Counted from the first letter of the stretch, positions 44,651 to 53,364 are shown. The stretch: DNA of 64,000 bases from Alistipes sp. (GCA_017410165.1 JAFQRH010000018.1:1-64000), one strand, 5' to 3'. Notes: generated by a model from the sequence alone, not told the origin. Numbers and translations: made by a program.

Positions 44651-45622
44651 ATGACTATCGAAAACACAAAGACCTACAAAGGCAAGGAGGTTGACAATCT
44701 CTTTTTCCGTCCAACATTTACCGGCACCGCATCCGAGCGTTTCGACGTTCGCGTGCTCTACAATATGCCACTGCCGACGACCGTACAGGTGTGGTCGGGT
44801 GGCCAGAACATATTGCAGGAGTTCTCTTGCGGTTGGTCGGGTGAGCCCTGTACAAAAAAGCAGCAGAAGACAATCCAGATGCAGAAGGTAAAGGCCGAGA
44901 ACGCGTTTTCGGCTGAAAACTACAATTCGCTCATTTACGAGCAATTTGTCACCTCGGCGGATGTCAATATGGGCGATTTGACCGGCACCGAACTCGAAAA
45001 AATCGAGACCGAGATGTTCCGCAAGGCGATTGCCGAGAATATTCGTGTGACGATGTGGTTGGGCGATACGTTCGGCGAGGTGTCGGATTATGGTATGTTC
45101 GACGGCTTCCTCCGCCACCTGCTCGATGCGACCAACAACGAGAGTGGCATCAAATACGAGAGCTTCCCTGACGCGGACGACACCGGCGATGCCAAAGAGA
45201 TTCTCAATCTGTGTTGGACTAACGCCTCCGAAGTGTTGAAGGCGATGCGTCCGGAGGGCAATCTGGTCTTTTACGTCTCGTCGAGTGTCTATAATAAGTA
45301 CCTCGAATACCTCCAAGACAACAGCAGCGATGCGACGTACAACACGTTGGCGAATGTCGAGAAGCAGCTCTGCTTCTTCGGTATTCCGGTTGTCGAGGTT
45401 CCGCTGGGCCGCTACCACCAGAACTTCGCCACGACGTTCTGCATCCTGACCGACCGCCGCAATATGGTGCTCGCGCTCAACACTGCCGATTCGCCGGAGA
45501 ACGAGGTGCGTATGTGGTACAATCCGGACGAGTTGGAGAATCGTCAGCGTGCGGTATTCCTCGCCGGCACGACGGTAATCGACCCGGAACTTGTGTCGTG
45601 GGTATACTCTTCGGAGGAGTAG
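44651..45622 (+). CDS. Major capsid protein (HK97-like)
   Basis: A 323-residue protein placed right after the prohead protease. The order of features fits an HK97 fold: an N-arm, then the ADVNMGDLTGTELEKIETEMFRKAIAENIRVTMWLGD region, a long spine-helix-like segment and a C-terminal beta sheet (FFGIPVVEVPL, then VFLAGTTVIDPELVSWVY). It is similar in shape to Bacteroidetes phage coat proteins. The 10-bp repeat before the start may tune its translation. Family is inferred from context and pattern. Confidence 0.75.
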   Translation: MTIENTKTYKGKEVDNLFFRPTFTGTASERFDVRVLYNMPLPTTVQVWSGGQNILQEFSCGWSGEPCTKKQQKTIQMQKVKAENAFSAENYNSLIYEQFVTSADVNMGDLTGTELEKIETEMFRKAIAENIRVTMWLGDTFGEVSDYGMFDGFLRHLLDATNNESGIKYESFPDADDTGDAKEILNLCWTNASEVLKAMRPEGNLVFYVSSSVYNKYLEYLQDNSSDATYNTLANVEKQLCFFGIPVVEVPLGRYHQNFATTFCILTDRRNMVLALNTADSPENEVRMWYNPDELENRQRAVFLAGTTVIDPELVSWVYSSEE

Positions 45623-45626
45623 CACT

Positions 45627-46106
45627 ATGTTTGCGACCGAATACCTTAAACCCAAAGGCGGTGTGGCGCGTGTAGCGTTGCACACCGCCGATGCGGTCGG
45701 CCGTCTTGTGGTCGAAGAGGAGGGTTGCAGGGTGAGCTTTGCCGACACTCCGCTCGAAGTGCCGCTCGTCGAGCAGGCATCGCATTTCGAGGAGACGGTG
45801 ACGGCGGATGGTGGCTCGATTGCTGTCTGCCATCGGCTGACGATGGTCGCCGAGCGCAATCTCGCAAGCGAGTGGCTCGACCCCGATTTTCTGCGCCGTG
45901 CAGCGTTGCAGGGGGTTGTTGCCGAGGTCGAGTTGTGCGATTCGCGTCGCCTGTTGGTTGGCTACTCGCTCCGCCTCGCCGAAGAGCAACCGTTGCGTTT
46001 GCAGTCGATGGACTCCTCCTCGGGGCAGAGGCCGAACGATTTGCCGTCGATTACGCTTACGCTCTCGGCAACCGACGCGGAGATGGCGATGCCAATCATC
46101 TATTAA
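45627..46106 (+). CDS. Phage-like small head/decoration protein
   Basis: A 159-residue protein of unrecognised family, starting 4 bp after the capsid stop. It is beta-rich with one central helix (RRAALQGVVAEVELCDSRRLLVGYSLRLAEEQPLR region) and ends in a strand IYPL-like tail. Position between capsid and portal suggests a head decoration or completion protein. The frame is open for 36 bases upstream, but that overlaps the capsid gene. Confidence 0.5.
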   Translation: MFATEYLKPKGGVARVALHTADAVGRLVVEEEGCRVSFADTPLEVPLVEQASHFEETVTADGGSIAVCHRLTMVAERNLASEWLDPDFLRRAALQGVVAEVELCDSRRLLVGYSLRLAEEQPLRLQSMDSSSGQRPNDLPSITLTLSATDAEMAMPIIY

Positions 46107-46140
46107 CCGTTAAACAATCAGCGCATTAAAGCAGAAAACA

Positions 46141-47358
46141 ATGGATAAAATCATCAACTATTCGACCGTGTGCGGTGCGGCAGATGACCCGTATGCGCAC
46201 ACTTCGGCCACCGTTGTCTCCGACCGCGACTTCTGGCGTTGGGGTAGCGACAACCGTCTGCCGAGCACACTTGCTGCTCTGTCGCGCCGCTCGACTGCCC
46301 ATCGCCGAATCATCAACGACAAGGCGGACTACATCTCGGGCAAGGGCGTGGCGTTCGACCGCGAAGTGCCGCTGCTCGGGGCGTTCGTCGAGCGTGTGAA
46401 TGGCGACAACGAGAGTCTGCGTCGGGTAATCAACAAGATTGCCTTCGACAAGTCGCTCTTCGGCAACGCCTTTTTGGAGGTGGTGACCAATGCCGACCAC
46501 TCGTTCCTCTCGCTCTACCATCAGGACGCATCGCGTTGTCGCGTGGCGAGGGATTCGCAACACGTGCTGCTCCACCACGATTGGGACAACTTCTCCATCA
46601 GCGAGGCGGTGTCGCTGCCTCTCTACCCGCTCTTCGAGCCGCAGGACGACGGCACGCTGCGTTCGATTATTCACTACAAGGACTACGAGCCGCTCTTCGA
46701 GCACTACGGCGTGCCGCCATACATCGCCGGTATGAACGTCTCGACAATCACCTACAAGACAGACCGTTGGAACATCTCGCGCCTCGACAACTCGTTCCAA
46801 CCGTCGGGTATGATGATTGTCGATGAGGCGGTCGATAACGAGCAGGATGCAAATCGTCTGGTGCGTTACGCCGAGTCGCGCTTTGCGGGCAATCCGGGGC
46901 AGGTGCTCTTCATCGTCAAGGATGGCAGCGAGAAGGATAACTCGCGATTCATTCCGATCACCTCGCAAAACGACGGCGATTGGAAGCAGTTGCACGACCA
47001 AGCGACGAGCGACATCGTGGTTGCCCACTCGTGGTTCCGTTCGCTCAGCGGGTTGGACTACTCGTCGGGCTTCAACTCCGAGCGCATTTTGCACGAGTAC
47101 GAGATTGCTCTCAATACGGTGATTCTCGGCGAGCAGAGCGAGATTCTCGAACCGATTGTGCAGGTCATCTCCCGCACGCTCGGCATCGACGCCTCGTCGC
47201 TCACGATTATCAACCGCCCGCCGACACGCTCCAAACCGATATATATGAAGGTGTGGGAGGCGCGCAAGGCGGATGGCTTGGAGTACGACCCCGAGGATGA
47301 ACGCCAGCAGGCGTATCTCTCGGAGATAACCAAATACAACGTCACAAAAGTTGGCTAA
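46141..47358 (+). CDS. Phage portal protein
   Basis: A 405-residue protein with portal features: an N-terminal alpha/beta stem-wing domain, IINDKADYISGKGVAFD, INKIAFDKSLFGNAFLEVV, then the clip/crown region with SGLDYSSGFNSERILHEYEIALNTVILGEQSEILEPI. This matches HK97/SPP1-type portal architecture. A portal forms the dodecameric DNA entry ring of a capsid, so its retention implies a DNA-packaging particle, or a recent ancestor of one. Confidence 0.8.
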   Translation: MDKIINYSTVCGAADDPYAHTSATVVSDRDFWRWGSDNRLPSTLAALSRRSTAHRRIINDKADYISGKGVAFDREVPLLGAFVERVNGDNESLRRVINKIAFDKSLFGNAFLEVVTNADHSFLSLYHQDASRCRVARDSQHVLLHHDWDNFSISEAVSLPLYPLFEPQDDGTLRSIIHYKDYEPLFEHYGVPPYIAGMNVSTITYKTDRWNISRLDNSFQPSGMMIVDEAVDNEQDANRLVRYAESRFAGNPGQVLFIVKDGSEKDNSRFIPITSQNDGDWKQLHDQATSDIVVAHSWFRSLSGLDYSSGFNSERILHEYEIALNTVILGEQSEILEPIVQVISRTLGIDASSLTIINRPPTRSKPIYMKVWEARKADGLEYDPEDERQQAYLSEITKYNVTKVG

Positions 47359-47363
47359 ACGAA

Positions 47364-47837
47364 ATGAAGACACTCATAACTCCTGAACAAGTGGTGACGC
47401 TCGCCTTCGGTGATGGCGAGTATGTCGCCCCCGATGCGGTTCGCGAGACGGATATTGCCGCAGCCGAACACCGCTACATCCGCCCTATCGTCGGAGGGCG
47501 GCTCTGCGAGGCACTCGCCGAGGGTCGCTACGCTGCGCTGCTCGACGACTATGTTGCGCCGGCGTTGGCAATGGCGGTGCGCACGATGCTACAACGTGCC
47601 ATAAATGTATGTACGGGACAGGCGGGTTTGGTGGTTGCCGACAGCGAGGGTGCAAAGGCGGCACCTACGGCGGCAGCCGATGCTCTGCAACGCTCGCTTG
47701 TGCGCCGTCGCCGAGCCCTTGTGCGTCGTCTCTCGGAGCATCTGTGCTCGGAGCGCGAATCGTATCCGGAGTATAATCCGGCAGAGGATGCCGCACAACA
47801 CTGTTCGATAGATGGAAACATTATACAGGTATATTAA
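47364..47837 (+). CDS. Head-tail adaptor-like protein
   Basis: A 157-residue, mainly helical protein. ITPEQVVTLAFGDGEYVAPDAVRETDIAAAEHRYIRPIVG matches the pattern of phage head-tail connector/adaptor proteins (gp6-like). The second half has an Arg-rich helix (RRRRALVRRLSEHL). It starts 5 bp after the portal stop and overlaps the holin gene by 26 bp. Confidence 0.65.
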   Translation: MKTLITPEQVVTLAFGDGEYVAPDAVRETDIAAAEHRYIRPIVGGRLCEALAEGRYAALLDDYVAPALAMAVRTMLQRAINVCTGQAGLVVADSEGAKAAPTAAADALQRSLVRRRRALVRRLSEHLCSERESYPEYNPAEDAAQHCSIDGNIIQVY

Positions 47838-48246
47838 CGCTGCGGTGGTGGGCATCGTGTCGCTCTTTGCGCCGATACGCCCGATTGTCTGTTGCGCACT
47901 ACTCTTTGTGCTGGTCGATTTTGTGACCGGTACGGCGGCGAGCCGTGTCGAGACGCGCAAGCGAGGCGAGGCGTGGTACTTCGAGAGCCACGAGGCGTGG
48001 CGAACGCTGCTCAAAGCGGGATTCGTGGTGACGGCTATCGGGATGATGTGGCTCGTCGAGAGTTGCGTGCTCAACTTTATGGAGCTGCACCTGACACGAA
48101 TGTTCGCAGGAATGGTCTGTGGCGTGGAGATGTGGTCGTTTCTCGAAAACGCATCGCTACTCTCCGACGCGCGACTCTTCGGGTGGTTGCGCCGCTATGT
48201 CCGCCACCGAATGAAAAAAGAGATGAATCGCTATGAAAACCAATAG
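47812..48246 (+). CDS. Phage holin
   Basis: A 144-residue membrane protein with three or so hydrophobic helices (about 10-30, 65-90 and 100-115) and a basic C-terminus (RRYVRHRMKKEMNR). The CALLFVLVDFVTGTAASRVETRKRGE opening matches the holin_4/toxin-secretion holin family. It would permit lysin access to peptidoglycan. It overlaps the lysin gene by 14 bp. Confidence 0.8.
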   Translation: METLYRYINAAVVGIVSLFAPIRPIVCCALLFVLVDFVTGTAASRVETRKRGEAWYFESHEAWRTLLKAGFVVTAIGMMWLVESCVLNFMELHLTRMFAGMVCGVEMWSFLENASLLSDARLFGWLRRYVRHRMKKEMNRYENQ

Positions 48247-48658
48247 AAAAAGCAGAGGCCTGCGCAACCTCAATCCGGGCAATATACGTCGCTCGGCAGT
48301 GCGCTACAAGGGCGAGCGAGCGACGAGCAGCGATGCGGAGTTCCGCCAATTCGAGAGCATCGAGGCGGGCTATCGCGCGATGTTCGTGCTGCTGCACACC
48401 TACGCCGTGAAGCACCACCTGACGACGCTTCGCCAAATCATTTCGCGCTACGCACCCCCGTCAGAGAACGATACGTCGGCATACCTCCGCAGGGTTGTCG
48501 CCGCTACGGGTTTGTCGCCCGACGAGCCGCTCGATACGCTCGACCGCGATACGATGGTCGGTGTGGTGCGGGCAATGTCGGAGGTCGAGAATGGTGTGAA
48601 GGCCGTCGAGAGTGAGGTCGAGGGCGGTTGGCGGTTATTCGTTGCAGATTTTTCGTAA
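48233..48658 (+). CDS. Phage-type lysin/peptidoglycan hydrolase
   Basis: A 141-residue protein. RGLRNLNPGNIRRS is the N-terminal motif of the small P5-like phage muramidases found in Bacteroidetes and other prophages, followed by EFRQFESIEAGYRAMFVLLHTY and SENDTSAYLRRVVAATG. No signal peptide is present, consistent with holin-dependent release. It ends the cassette; comEC follows after 37 bp with no terminator between. Confidence 0.75.
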   Translation: MKTNRKSRGLRNLNPGNIRRSAVRYKGERATSSDAEFRQFESIEAGYRAMFVLLHTYAVKHHLTTLRQIISRYAPPSENDTSAYLRRVVAATGLSPDEPLDTLDRDTMVGVVRAMSEVENGVKAVESEVEGGWRLFVADFS

Positions 48659-48674
48659 ATAAATGCTAAATTTG
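48642..48674 (+). promoter_or_regulatory. Possible comEC promoter inside the lysin 3' end
   Basis: TTG (48642-48644) and TAAATTTG (48667-48674) with 22 bp between. The -33 part lies within the lysin gene. It would let comEC be expressed independently of the cassette promoter. Confidence 0.5.
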
Positions 48675-48695
48675 CGATAGAAACCCGAACCCAAG

Positions 48696-50171
48696 ATGTA
48701 CGAATTTTCTCTGCAAAACATATCTAAACGCTTGAACGAGATGCCGATGGCTGCGATTGTCGTATCGCTTGCCGTCGGCATTTTGTTTTCCGATGCAGTA
48801 GCCCTCGCCCTGTGGGTGTGGGTCGTTGTGACGCTCGTAGCACTCGCAGTTGCTGTCGCCTCGAAGGGGGCACGCACGGCAGCGGTGATGGTCGCCGTGT
48901 TCGGCTTTGGTGGCGGAATCTATGCGGCAGAGGTCGCTGCGCCACCCATCTATGGCAAGCCGTGCGAGGTTACGATGCGCATCGTGGAGCCAAGCGTCGT
49001 CGGCGAGCGTTATGCAGCCACCTCTGCCGAGGTGCTTACGGGTGAGGGCGTTGCACGTGGTGCGCGTCTGCGCCTCTATTCGCCACCGGCGGTGTGTTTC
49101 GAGGAGGGCGACCGTGTGCGGGCAAAGATTCGTCTGCGGGCGTTCGATGCTTCGCGTGACGGTTACGGGCAGACGATGTTCCATCGCGGATTTGTGGGTA
49201 GCGGCTCGCTCTATCCGTCGCAGATTCTCGACTTCGAGCCCTGCGAGCGTCACTCCCTGCACACACACGCTGTTGAGCGTCTGCGCTCGATGATGGAGCC
49301 GAGCGAGGCGCGAGCCGTTGTGTTGGCGATGAGTACGGCGCATCGTGCGGAGATTGGTGCCGAGACCTATGCGGCATACTCGCGGACGGGTGCTTCGCAT
49401 CTGCTTGCCGTGTCGGGTCTGCACGTGGGTATCCTCTTTCTGCTCATCAATCTGGTGGTGTGGCCGCTTGCGTTGCTGCCGCACGGCAATCTCGTGTGTG
49501 GTATCATTGCGACGGCGGTCGTGTGGGGATACGTCGCTCTGTGCGGTTTTGCACCGAGTGCCGTTCGCTCGGCCATAATGTTTACGGCGATGCAGTTGTG
49601 CGTTAGCGCGGTGCGTGGATATGCGAGTGGTAATGTGTTGTGTGCCACGGCTTTCGTTATGCTTGTGGTGAATCCCGATTTGGTGTTCGACCTCTCGTTT
49701 CGGATGTCGTTTGCGGCCGTCGCCGGCATCATCTTTTGGGGCGTACCCGTGATGCGGGCGGTGCGGATTCCGTATCGCGCTCTGCGGGCGTTGTTCGATA
49801 GCGTGGTTATCGGCGTAGTCGCCTCGCTGTGGGTCTTGCCACTCGTCTCACAGACATTTGGCGTGGTGTCGATAGTCGGCATTCTGATTAGCCCTGCGCT
49901 GATACTCGTCGCCTATCTGTTGCTCGGTGCGGCGTTGCTCGCGCTCGTTCTGCCTGCGCCTTTGGCTTCGCTTGCGGTGTGCGTTGCCGAGTGGGCGGCC
50001 GCGCTCCAAAACATAGTCGTTGGCAGGTGTGCCGAGTGGAGGTGCTCCTACATCGAATATGTCTGCTCGGAGCAGGCGGTGGTGGGCATTTACGCACTTT
50101 TTGCCGCGATTACGCTCCTGCGTTTCGGATTTCGCCGCCGCAAGGAGTCGATTTTCAAAGATATTTCGTAA
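48696..50171 (+). CDS. comEC: ComEC/Rec2-type DNA uptake channel
   Basis: A polytopic inner-membrane protein that moves single-stranded DNA into the cytoplasm in competent bacteria. It has 491 residues, an N-terminal DUF4131-like segment, then the competence domain with RTGASHLLAVSGLHVGILF (about 236-253), and about ten membrane helices. The C-terminal metallo-beta-lactamase domain of longer ComEC proteins is absent, as I expect for short Bacteroidetes forms. It lies 37 bp after the phage lysin gene on the same strand. Confidence 0.9.
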   Translation: MYEFSLQNISKRLNEMPMAAIVVSLAVGILFSDAVALALWVWVVVTLVALAVAVASKGARTAAVMVAVFGFGGGIYAAEVAAPPIYGKPCEVTMRIVEPSVVGERYAATSAEVLTGEGVARGARLRLYSPPAVCFEEGDRVRAKIRLRAFDASRDGYGQTMFHRGFVGSGSLYPSQILDFEPCERHSLHTHAVERLRSMMEPSEARAVVLAMSTAHRAEIGAETYAAYSRTGASHLLAVSGLHVGILFLLINLVVWPLALLPHGNLVCGIIATAVVWGYVALCGFAPSAVRSAIMFTAMQLCVSAVRGYASGNVLCATAFVMLVVNPDLVFDLSFRMSFAAVAGIIFWGVPVMRAVRIPYRALRALFDSVVIGVVASLWVLPLVSQTFGVVSIVGILISPALILVAYLLLGAALLALVLPAPLASLAVCVAEWAAALQNIVVGRCAEWRCSYIEYVCSEQAVVGIYALFAAITLLRFGFRRRKESIFKDIS

Positions 50172-50176
50172 ATTTG
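50169..50176 (+). promoter_or_regulatory. -7 box overlapping the comEC stop codon
   Basis: TAAATTTG begins at the comEC TAA and ends six bases before the next ATG (50182). If active, it would start a leaderless mRNA. A -33 TTTG is not clear. Confidence 0.45.
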
Positions 50177-50181
50177 CACGT

Positions 50182-51342
50182 ATGTTTACACTGCAAGATT
50201 TAGAGTTGTTGCTCTCGGAGGATGTGCGCCGTGCCATCGACGCCAATATCGACCGCCGACCAACCGATATCGCCCTCGATGGGCGTGTGCCGTCGGCTGC
50301 GGCTGTGGCTACGCAGGTCAAACGTCTGCAACGTGCCGCAGCGAAGTTGCCGTCGTACTACGCCGTGCGTGCCGTGCTTCCGCCACGAGCGTACGAGCAG
50401 TCGTCGAGCGAGGAGTGCGCTGCGCGTAAGAGGTTGTCGGGTGGCTCGGTGTTGGATTTGACGTGTGGACTGGGTGTCGATGCGGCAGCCCTTGCACGTC
50501 GTTTCGAGCGGGTTGTGACCCTCGAACGCGATGAGACGCTTGCAGCGGTGGCGCGCCACAATCTGCGACTGCTCGGTGTGGAGAATGTCGAGGTGGTGTG
50601 CGCATCGGCGGAGGAGTATGTTGCACGGCACAACGAGCATTTCGATTGGTGTTTTGCCGACCCCGACCGACGAGGCGAACGGGGCGAAAAGTTGGTGCGC
50701 TTGGAGGATTGCTCGCCCAATGTGGTGGAGATGATGCCCGCCCTGCGCCGCATTGCCGAGCGCATCTGCATAAAGTGCTCGCCGCTCTTCGATACGGCAG
50801 AGCCACAGCGACTCTTTGGCGACTGTTCGGTCGAGACGGTTTCGATTGGCGGCGAGTGTAAAGAGGTCAATATATACATCGACGGAGAGCCCCCCGTGGT
50901 GGCTGCCGAGGCGGTCGGCATCGGTCGCTTCGAGGTGGAGGCGTCGCGCATTGGCGAGTATCGGCTCGCGGAGCCGCCGGAGGATTTGTCGGAGTATGGA
51001 TATGTCGTTCTGCCCGACGTTGCCCTGCAACACTCGCGTCTGACGTGTGCTGCGCTGTCGGGTGTGGCGGAACTATATTCGTGGACGGGCGTAGCGTTGG
51101 CAAAGAGCCGACCGGAGGGTGTTCTGGGTCGGGTGTTTGCCATCGGCGAGGTGTTGCCGTTCGAGCCGAAGCGACTCAAAAAACGCTTCAAAGGCGAGCG
51201 TATGGATATCTTGCGCCGCGATTTTCCGATGTCGAATGCCGAGATTGCCACGCGACTCGGTGTGCGCGAGGGCGGAAGTGCGCAGTGGTGTTTTACGCGC
51301 ATAGGCGAAAAACTATTTGCAATAGAGTTGAAAAAAGCGTAA
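50182..51342 (+). CDS. SAM-dependent methyltransferase with THUMP-like C-terminus
   Basis: A 386-residue class I methyltransferase. Motif I VLDLTCGLGVDAAALA (about 90-105), the acidic LERDET end of strand 2, and DWCFADPDRRGERGEK (motif IV) are clear. A C-terminal THUMP-like domain (from about 300) ends with a winged helix-like FPMSNAEIATRLGVREGGSAQW. The family's substrate is uncertain, possibly RNA. Start at 50182 is chosen because 54 upstream codons belong to the comEC region in another frame. Confidence 0.8.
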   Translation: MFTLQDLELLLSEDVRRAIDANIDRRPTDIALDGRVPSAAAVATQVKRLQRAAAKLPSYYAVRAVLPPRAYEQSSSEECAARKRLSGGSVLDLTCGLGVDAAALARRFERVVTLERDETLAAVARHNLRLLGVENVEVVCASAEEYVARHNEHFDWCFADPDRRGERGEKLVRLEDCSPNVVEMMPALRRIAERICIKCSPLFDTAEPQRLFGDCSVETVSIGGECKEVNIYIDGEPPVVAAEAVGIGRFEVEASRIGEYRLAEPPEDLSEYGYVVLPDVALQHSRLTCAALSGVAELYSWTGVALAKSRPEGVLGRVFAIGEVLPFEPKRLKKRFKGERMDILRRDFPMSNAEIATRLGVREGGSAQWCFTRIGEKLFAIELKKA

Positions 51343-51347
51343 ATTTG
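51316..51347 (+). promoter_or_regulatory. Promoter at the methyltransferase 3' end
   Basis: TTTG (51316-51319) and TAAATTTG (51340-51347) with 20 bp between, a full match to the consensus. Start of transcription would fall at or within a base or two of the ATG at 51353, so the mRNA may be leaderless. Confidence 0.7.
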
Positions 51348-51352
51348 CGGAT

Positions 51353-52135
51353 ATGAAGTGTGTGATTATAGGTAGCGGAAATGTGGCAGAGGCGTTGGCT
51401 CGCGCTCTGGCGGCGGCGGGAGTGCCTGCCGTGCAGGTGTGGGCGCGAAACGAGGAGCGCGGACGCGAGGTGGCACGCCTCGGCGAGAGTCGGTGGTGTG
51501 GCACGGCGGAGGGGCTTGCCGAGGCGGAGTTGTACCTGATTTCGGTCAGCGACCGCGCCATCTCGGAGGTGGCGGCTGCGTTGCCGTTCCCGAAGGGGGC
51601 GATTGTTGCCCATACTGCCGGTTGCGGAACGCTCGAAATGCTGCCCGAGGGTGTGCATCGTGCCGTAATCTATCCGTTTCAGACCTTTTCGGCGGGTCGC
51701 GAGGTCGATTTCCGACAGGTCTATATGTTTGTCGAGGCGGAGGACGAGCAGACGCTCGCTCGTGCAAAGGAGTTTGCCCGCACGCTCACCGATAACGTGC
51801 GTGAAGCGTCGGTCGAGGTGCGCAAGCGTATCCATCTGTGCGGTGTCTTCGGTTCGAACTTCGTGAACAATATGTACAGTTGTGCGGCACAGGTGCTCGC
51901 CGATGCCGCGCTGCCATTCGATGTGGTCGCTCCGGTGATTGCGGAGACGGCGGCAAAGGCACTCGCAAGCCACTCGCCTGCCTCGATTCAGACGGGACCT
52001 GCGGCGCGTGGCGATGTGGCGACTATGGAGCGTCACCGCGAACTGATTGGCGAGGATGCGCTGTTGCGAACAATTTACGACAAGATAAGCGAAAATATAT
52101 GGAGAACAAAACAAAACGAAACTTCAAAGAGATAA
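51353..52135 (+). CDS. Rossmann-fold/DUF2520 protein
   Basis: A 260-residue protein with an N-terminal NAD(P)-type site (VIIGSGNVAEALARAL, about 4-19) and a C-terminal helical DUF2520-like domain (NFVNNMYSCAAQVLADAALPF). It is distantly like ProC and 6-phosphogluconate dehydrogenases. Reaction unknown. Its end overlaps the kdsC start by 37 bases, a strong sign of co-transcription. Confidence 0.8.
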   Translation: MKCVIIGSGNVAEALARALAAAGVPAVQVWARNEERGREVARLGESRWCGTAEGLAEAELYLISVSDRAISEVAAALPFPKGAIVAHTAGCGTLEMLPEGVHRAVIYPFQTFSAGREVDFRQVYMFVEAEDEQTLARAKEFARTLTDNVREASVEVRKRIHLCGVFGSNFVNNMYSCAAQVLADAALPFDVVAPVIAETAAKALASHSPASIQTGPAARGDVATMERHRELIGEDALLRTIYDKISENIWRTKQNETSKR

Positions 52136-52665
52136 TCGCCGACGTCGAGGCACTCATCTTCGATGTGGACGGTGTGATGACCGACGGCAAGATTATCCCG
52201 ATTGAGAATGGCGACTTTATCCGCTGCTACTACGCCAAGGATGGCTATGCGTTGGCGTATGCCGTCAAGCACGGTTGCAATGTGTGCGTCATTTCGGGCG
52301 GCTTCGGCCGTAACCTCGAATCGCGTATGCAGCGACTCGGCATCCGTCACGCCTATCTGGGCTGTATGGACAAGATTGCCGCGTTGGAGGATTTTGCAGC
52401 CAAGACGGGCATCAGTTTGGAGCGGGCGATATATATGGGCGACGATATTCCCGATTTGGAGTGTATGCGTCGCGTGGGTGTTCCGGTTGCTCCGGCAGAT
52501 GCGTGTGCCGAGGTGCTCGAAGAGGCGATGTATGTCTCGGAGTACAATGGCGGTGCAGGTGCCGTGCGCGACGTAATCGAGCAGGTGCTGCGCGTCAAGG
52601 GTATTTGGGCGTTGGATACGATGGGTGTCATCGCCAACGATGCTGCGGAGACCGCATCCCGATAG
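52099..52665 (+). CDS. kdsC: 3-deoxy-D-manno-octulosonate 8-phosphate phosphatase (KdsC type)
   Basis: Dephosphorylates KDO 8-phosphate for lipopolysaccharide inner core synthesis. At 188 residues it is a compact C0 HAD enzyme: FDVDGVMTDG (Asp22, Asp24), the ISGG motif and MGDDIPDLECM. It begins inside the DUF2520 gene; the ATG at 52099 gives the correct family N-terminus. Confidence 0.92.
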   Translation: MENKTKRNFKEIIADVEALIFDVDGVMTDGKIIPIENGDFIRCYYAKDGYALAYAVKHGCNVCVISGGFGRNLESRMQRLGIRHAYLGCMDKIAALEDFAAKTGISLERAIYMGDDIPDLECMRRVGVPVAPADACAEVLEEAMYVSEYNGGAGAVRDVIEQVLRVKGIWALDTMGVIANDAAETASR

Positions 52666-52713
52666 CAACCAGCCCGCCCGTATATTCAGCGAGTGAAGAA
52701 AAAAGGTGAAAAA

Positions 52714-53199
52714 ATGCGCGAAATCGAGAGAAAATTTTTGGTGTCGGACGATACGTTTCGTCGTGAGGCGTTTCGCTCCACGCACATAGCGCAGGGCTAC
52801 CTCTGCTCGCGTCGTGTGACGGCGCGTGTGCGTATTCGTGGCGAGGAGGCGTTTCTGACCATCAAGGGCAAGAGCCACGATGGCGGTTTGAGCCGTTTCG
52901 AGTGGGAGCGTCCGATTCCCGTGCGGTGTGCCGAGCAGTTGTTGCGCCGTTGTCGCGGGGTGGTCGAGAAGGTGCGCTACGAGGTGCGTCACGGCGACCA
53001 TATCTGGGAGGTCGATTGCTTCGAGGGTGATAATGAGGGGCTTGTGGTTGCGGAGGTTGAGTTGCGTGCAACCGACGAGCAGCCCGCCTTGCCGGCGTGG
53101 ATATGGAAAGAGGTGACCGGTGTGCGATACTACCACAATTCGTTTTTGGCGCGGTATCCCTACAAGAGTTGGCTCACCAATTTGGCGGTTAGCAAATAA
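52714..53199 (+). CDS. CYTH-domain (triphosphate tunnel) protein
   Basis: A 161-residue single-domain CYTH protein. REIERKFLV carries the ExExK signature at the N-terminus, and the eight-strand tunnel has alternating charged residues (ARVRIRGEEAFLTIKGK, VEKVRYEV, WEVDCFEG). The family hydrolyses triphosphates such as inorganic tripolyphosphate. An in-frame ATG at 52693 would add seven residues; I prefer 52714 because REIERKF is the usual opening. Confidence 0.85.
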   Translation: MREIERKFLVSDDTFRREAFRSTHIAQGYLCSRRVTARVRIRGEEAFLTIKGKSHDGGLSRFEWERPIPVRCAEQLLRRCRGVVEKVRYEVRHGDHIWEVDCFEGDNEGLVVAEVELRATDEQPALPAWIWKEVTGVRYYHNSFLARYPYKSWLTNLAVSK

Positions 53200-53364
53200 T
53201 TCGCTAAATTAGCACCCTCACTCTCCAAAGAGAGTGCCGAGGGGCCGAGCAAGGGGGGGGCGAGTGATGCAGGAGTGTGGTCGGCAGGTGTAGGAAGATG
53301 GTCGGCAGGTGCAGCACCGGAGAGATGCAACGAGAATAATTATCAAAAAATAGGATAGAAAAAA
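53200..53364. other. Intergenic spacer before tdk
   Basis: Contains a direct repeat of TGGTCGGCAGGTG (near 53278 and 53303), a CTCTCCAAAGAGAG mini-palindrome, and an A/T-rich run before the thymidine kinase ATG. No gene is seen. Confidence 0.4.

Noticed and set aside
39732..48658. Complete active prophage
   Set aside because: No terminase, tape measure, integrase, repressor or replication genes are visible in or around the cassette, and no flanking attachment repeats were found. The integrase at 1-1166 is 38 kb away with core genes between.
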